Shown one piece after another: positions 61,349-64,000 of a stretch of 64,000 nucleotides of DNA. This DNA is from Cyclobacteriaceae bacterium (GTDB lineage: Bacteria; Bacteroidota; Bacteroidia; Cytophagales; Cyclobacteriaceae). The position numbers and the translations under genes are program-made. The notes beneath the pieces are model-generated. The model saw nothing but the letters and a program-made list of their open reading frames with translations. It ran no database searches and had not been told where the DNA came from. The DNA is taken from NCBI GenBank assembly GCA_027533395.1, contig JAPZUF010000010.1:186001-250000 (forward strand). The letters are read 5' to 3'. Position 1 is the stretch's first letter, and the number at the start of each line of letters is the position of its first letter.

Positions 61349-62911
61349 ATGAAGGTTGAAAAGATTGCTTTTGAAAAGACAAATTCGTTCTCCGATTTTT
61401 TCTTAAATTATGTTAACGAAAACGATAAGCTGAAAGCATTTTACAATCACTTTCCAACGCTTCAAAATTTTGAAAAGCAAATTGCTGAAAAGCAACAAAC
61501 CTTTACCGAGCAAGCACGACAAGTATTGGTAAAAAGTTTAACGCATCAATATCAATCCATTAGTTTAACAGATGCAGAAAATCAAAACCTTCAATCCTTA
61601 CAAAACAAAAGTACATTTACCATCACCACTGGTCATCAACTCAATATTTTTACCGGACCGCTTTATTTTATTTACAAAGTGGTTACGGTTATTAATGCTT
61701 GTAAAACATTAAAAGAAAAATTTCCGGCTTATGATTTTGTGCCTGTATATTGGATGGCATCTGAAGATCATGATTATGAAGAAATAAAATCATTTCGGCT
61801 TTACAACCAGAAATATAGCTGGAACACACAACAGCAAGGTGCAGTAGGAAGATTTCATTTGAATGATTTAAAAAAATTACTTCCTGAAATTCCTGGCGAG
61901 ATTGGTGTTTTTAAAGATGCCTACACAAAAGCCAATACTTTATCGGAAGCTGTAAGACTATACATGCACCAATTGTTTGGTAAAGATGGTTTGTTGGTAT
62001 TGGACGGAGATGACAAAGCATTGAAACAATCTTTGATACCAGTAATTGAAGATGATGTTATAAAGCAAACAACAAAAAAACTAGTTGATAAATCCAATCA
62101 AGATTTAAAAACAGTTGGCTACGAAGCACCGATTCAAGGTAGAGATATTAACTTTTTTTATTTAAAGGATAACATAAGAGAAAGAATTGAATCGAATAAT
62201 AAACAATACAAAGTCCTCAATACAAAGATTGAATTTACTGAAGATGAAATGCGACTTGAAATTGCACAACATCCTGAAAGATTTAGTCCGAACGTATTGT
62301 TAAGACCAGTTTACCAAGAAATTTTATTACCGAATTTAGCTTACTGTGGAGGTCCGGCTGAGTTGGTGTATTGGTTAGAGTTAAAAGAAATTTTTAAACA
62401 TCACCAAGTAACATATCCTATACTATTACCGCGATGTTTCGCGATGATTATCAATCAACCCACCGCTCGCAATATTGAAAAATTACAATTGGATACAGAA
62501 GAAATCTTTCTTGAAAAAAATTATCTCTACAATCATTTCATCTTAAAAAATAACAGAAATGAAATCTTGCTAACCCAACAAAGACAAGCAGCACAACCCA
62601 TATTCGAAGCAATAAAAAAGCAAGCTTTACAAACAGACCAAACACTTAACCGAATGGTGGAGGCAGAATATAGAAAATGGGAAAAAAGCCTGGAGAAAAT
62701 TGAACAGAAATTATTACGGGCAGAAAAAAGAAAGCAACAAGAAGCCATCCACCAAATTGAAGCCATTAAGCAACACCTATTTCCGAATGGAAGTTTGCAA
62801 GAAAGAGTGGATAACTTCTTAAACTTCTATCAGCAAGACAATCAATTCATAGAAAAACTAAAAGCAGTTTTCAATCCATTTGATTATCGCATGCATATCT
62901 TATATCAGTAA
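61349..62911 (+). CDS. bshC: Bacillithiol biosynthesis cysteine-adding enzyme
   Basis: BshC adds cysteine to glucosaminyl-malate, the last step of bacillithiol synthesis. The 520-residue protein shows ITTGHQLNIFTGPLYFIYKVVTVINAC near residue 95 (the nucleotide-binding HxGH-like loop), VPVYWMASEDHDYEEIKSF near residue 134, PVYQEILLPNLAYCGGPAELVYWL near residue 330 and PILLPRCFAMI near residue 360. A long coiled coil follows (about 420-490). Its presence indicates that this organism makes bacillithiol. It lies 74 nt after rimO and 5 nt before the cyclo-ligase gene. Confidence 0.93.
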   Translation: MKVEKIAFEKTNSFSDFFLNYVNENDKLKAFYNHFPTLQNFEKQIAEKQQTFTEQARQVLVKSLTHQYQSISLTDAENQNLQSLQNKSTFTITTGHQLNIFTGPLYFIYKVVTVINACKTLKEKFPAYDFVPVYWMASEDHDYEEIKSFRLYNQKYSWNTQQQGAVGRFHLNDLKKLLPEIPGEIGVFKDAYTKANTLSEAVRLYMHQLFGKDGLLVLDGDDKALKQSLIPVIEDDVIKQTTKKLVDKSNQDLKTVGYEAPIQGRDINFFYLKDNIRERIESNNKQYKVLNTKIEFTEDEMRLEIAQHPERFSPNVLLRPVYQEILLPNLAYCGGPAELVYWLELKEIFKHHQVTYPILLPRCFAMIINQPTARNIEKLQLDTEEIFLEKNYLYNHFILKNNRNEILLTQQRQAAQPIFEAIKKQALQTDQTLNRMVEAEYRKWEKSLEKIEQKLLRAEKRKQQEAIHQIEAIKQHLFPNGSLQERVDNFLNFYQQDNQFIEKLKAVFNPFDYRMHILYQ

Positions 62912-62916
62912 AGGGT

Positions 62917-63483
62917 ATGAAAAAAGAAGCGCTGCGTAAAATTTATTTACAAAAACGTTTGCAACTCAACGATGCAGAGTACAGTTTGTTATCGCGCAGG
63001 CTTTGTGATCAATTTTTTTTGCATGTTGATCTAAGTTTCCTAAAAGTAATCCATTGCTTTCTCCCACTAAAATCAAAAAGAGAACCGGATACTTGGTTAA
63101 TAATAGAAAGAATAAGAAGGGAATTTCCTCACATCCGGTTGGTTATTCCCAAAGTAAATGGAAACAAGTTGGACCATTATTATTTCGAAGGCTTGCATCA
63201 ATTAGAAATAAACAAATGGGGCATTGAAGAACCCAAACAAGGTATTCCGGCTGAGTTGCATAGAATCAATTTAGTATTAGTCCCACTATTATGTTTCGAT
63301 GAAAAAGGAAACAGAGTCGGATATGGAAAAGGATATTACGATCAGTTTTTGCCTAACCTATCTAGTGATTGCCAACGTTTAGGTATAAGTTTTTGGGATG
63401 AAGTAGAAGTAATAGATGATGTAAATGATTTTGATATGCCTTTACAAGCCGTGCTTACACCAAAGGGAATGATTACATTTTAA
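62917..63483 (+). CDS. 5-formyltetrahydrofolate cyclo-ligase
   Basis: A 188-residue enzyme that converts 5-formyl-THF to 5,10-methenyl-THF with ATP. The signature is visible: MKKEALRKIYLQKRLQL at the start, FLPLKSKREPDTWLIIERI near residue 48, and the ATP/folate-binding LVLVPLLCFDEKGNRVGYGKGYYDQFLP near residues 119-146. It is co-transcribed with bshC 5 nt upstream. Its last 11 nt overlap the end of the convergent mnmD gene. Confidence 0.92.
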   Translation: MKKEALRKIYLQKRLQLNDAEYSLLSRRLCDQFFLHVDLSFLKVIHCFLPLKSKREPDTWLIIERIRREFPHIRLVIPKVNGNKLDHYYFEGLHQLEINKWGIEEPKQGIPAELHRINLVLVPLLCFDEKGNRVGYGKGYYDQFLPNLSSDCQRLGISFWDEVEVIDDVNDFDMPLQAVLTPKGMITF

Positions 63484-64000
63484 TCGCACGCACCATTTCT
63501 CTTTTACCGGGCGGGCCGGATAAACTTTCTACCGCTAACCCTAATGTTTTTAAATCTCTTTTTAATTGTCCTTTTGCACAATACGTTACCAATACCCCAT
63601 TCTTGTCGAGAAGTGTTGTAGCTTTTGCTAATGTTTCGATTGTCCACATGTCGGGTTGTTTATTTGGAGCAAAAGCATCATAATAAATAAGATTGAATTT
63701 TTGGTTGGAGAAATAAGTTTGTAAAGGTTGGTTTACTTTTTCTAATGAAAAACCTTTAGCCATTTCAACAACTTCGTTCCAATTGGTTTGGTGCAATTGC
63801 AGGAAGGATTTTCTCTCTGTTTCTGTAAACTGATAATTTAACAAAGAGTAAACGACTTCAGGTAGTGGATAGGTTTCTAAACTTGTGTAGTGAACGGGTA
63901 ATTCATTTTTAATGTGATATTGAAACGTAAGCCAGGCATTAAGTCCGGTTCCGAAACCAATTTCTAAAATTCTAATCTCATGGTGATTTTTTTCCTGATG
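63473..64000 (-). CDS. mnmD: tRNA 5-(aminomethyl)-2-thiouridine methyltransferase MnmD, partial
   Basis: The C-terminal 175 residues of an MnmD-type protein; the frame is open to the window edge, so the start lies beyond it. The visible SAM-binding segment ILEIGFGTGLNAWLTF (near the edge), FNLIYYDAFAPNKQPDMWT, VLVTYCAKGQLKRDLKTLGLAVESLSGPPGKREMVRAIK match the methyltransferase domain that makes mnm5s2U at tRNA position 34. There is no sign of a downstream MnmC-type oxidase domain: the protein ends after the methyltransferase, as in the stand-alone MnmD. Confidence 0.9.
   Translation of the reverse strand, partial: HQEKNHHEIRILEIGFGTGLNAWLTFQYHIKNELPVHYTSLETYPLPEVVYSLLNYQFTETERKSFLQLHQTNWNEVVEMAKGFSLEKVNQPLQTYFSNQKFNLIYYDAFAPNKQPDMWTIETLAKATTLLDKNGVLVTYCAKGQLKRDLKTLGLAVESLSGPPGKREMVRAIKM

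Overview
This is a 64-kb chromosomal window from a member of the Bacteroidota, most likely a free-living aerobic Cytophagales-type bacterium. The evidence is an AT-rich sequence, promoters of the TTTG-N18-21-TAnnTTTG type, scarce Shine-Dalgarno sites, a C-terminal T9SS sorting domain, many lipoproteins with a lipobox, NqrF, BshC (bacillithiol), the block rpmB-rpmG-DUF4295-ftsY-rimO, and a kynurenine pathway. Genus cannot be fixed from the sequence alone.

Layout. 1-3.9 kb: end of an acyl-CoA synthetase, a PPK2 polyphosphate kinase, a lipoprotein esterase, a TolB-like protein and a YraN protein. 3.9-11.1 kb: a tight plus-strand operon (PGI/PMI, lipB, a GH113-like hydrolase, a small unknown, a PolB-type exonuclease, RNase R, polyprenyl synthase). 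11.1-14.4 kb: lipoprotein, glycosyltransferase, an ECF sigma factor overlapping a small partner gene, and an acidic protein. 14.4-21.8 kb: uvrA, a lipoprotein, lpdA, fabG, DinB. 21.7-27.6 kb: a TPR histidine kinase broken by an in-frame stop, then a methionine operon (metY-metX-hom) behind a SAM-I riboswitch and a Cys/Met-rich short ORF. 27.8-30.2 kb: a lone nqrF, then a DUF559 endonuclease-like gene between inverted clusters of hairpin repeats. 30.2-40.1 kb: GH53 lipoprotein, sugar nucleotidyltransferase, nicotinamide riboside salvage (NadR-like kinase, PnuC), the kynurenine/3-hydroxyanthranilate genes (ALDH, SDR, HAO, KynU, KMO), and tRNA-Val. 40.3-47.5 kb: hydrolase, AsmA-like protein, a two-component pair, a secreted unknown. 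47.6-53.0 kb: a minus-strand operon from murF through a histidine kinase, DUF2461 and two multi-pass membrane proteins. 53.0-56.4 kb: a T9SS-exported FG-GAP protein, a HAD phosphatase broken by an in-frame stop, and a PH-like membrane protein. 56.6-64 kb: rpmB-rpmG-DUF4295, ftsY, DUF6048/DUF6452, rimO, bshC, 5-formyl-THF cyclo-ligase and the end of mnmD.

The signals most worth following are: the DUF559 gene bracketed by inverted hairpin repeats, one of which supplies its last codons; the SAM-I riboswitch followed at once by a Cys/Met-rich leader ORF; and three single-base lesions (two in-frame TAA codons and a probable one-base loss in a T run), which are either real gene decay or assembly errors. 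Most of the remainder is ordinary Bacteroidota housekeeping.
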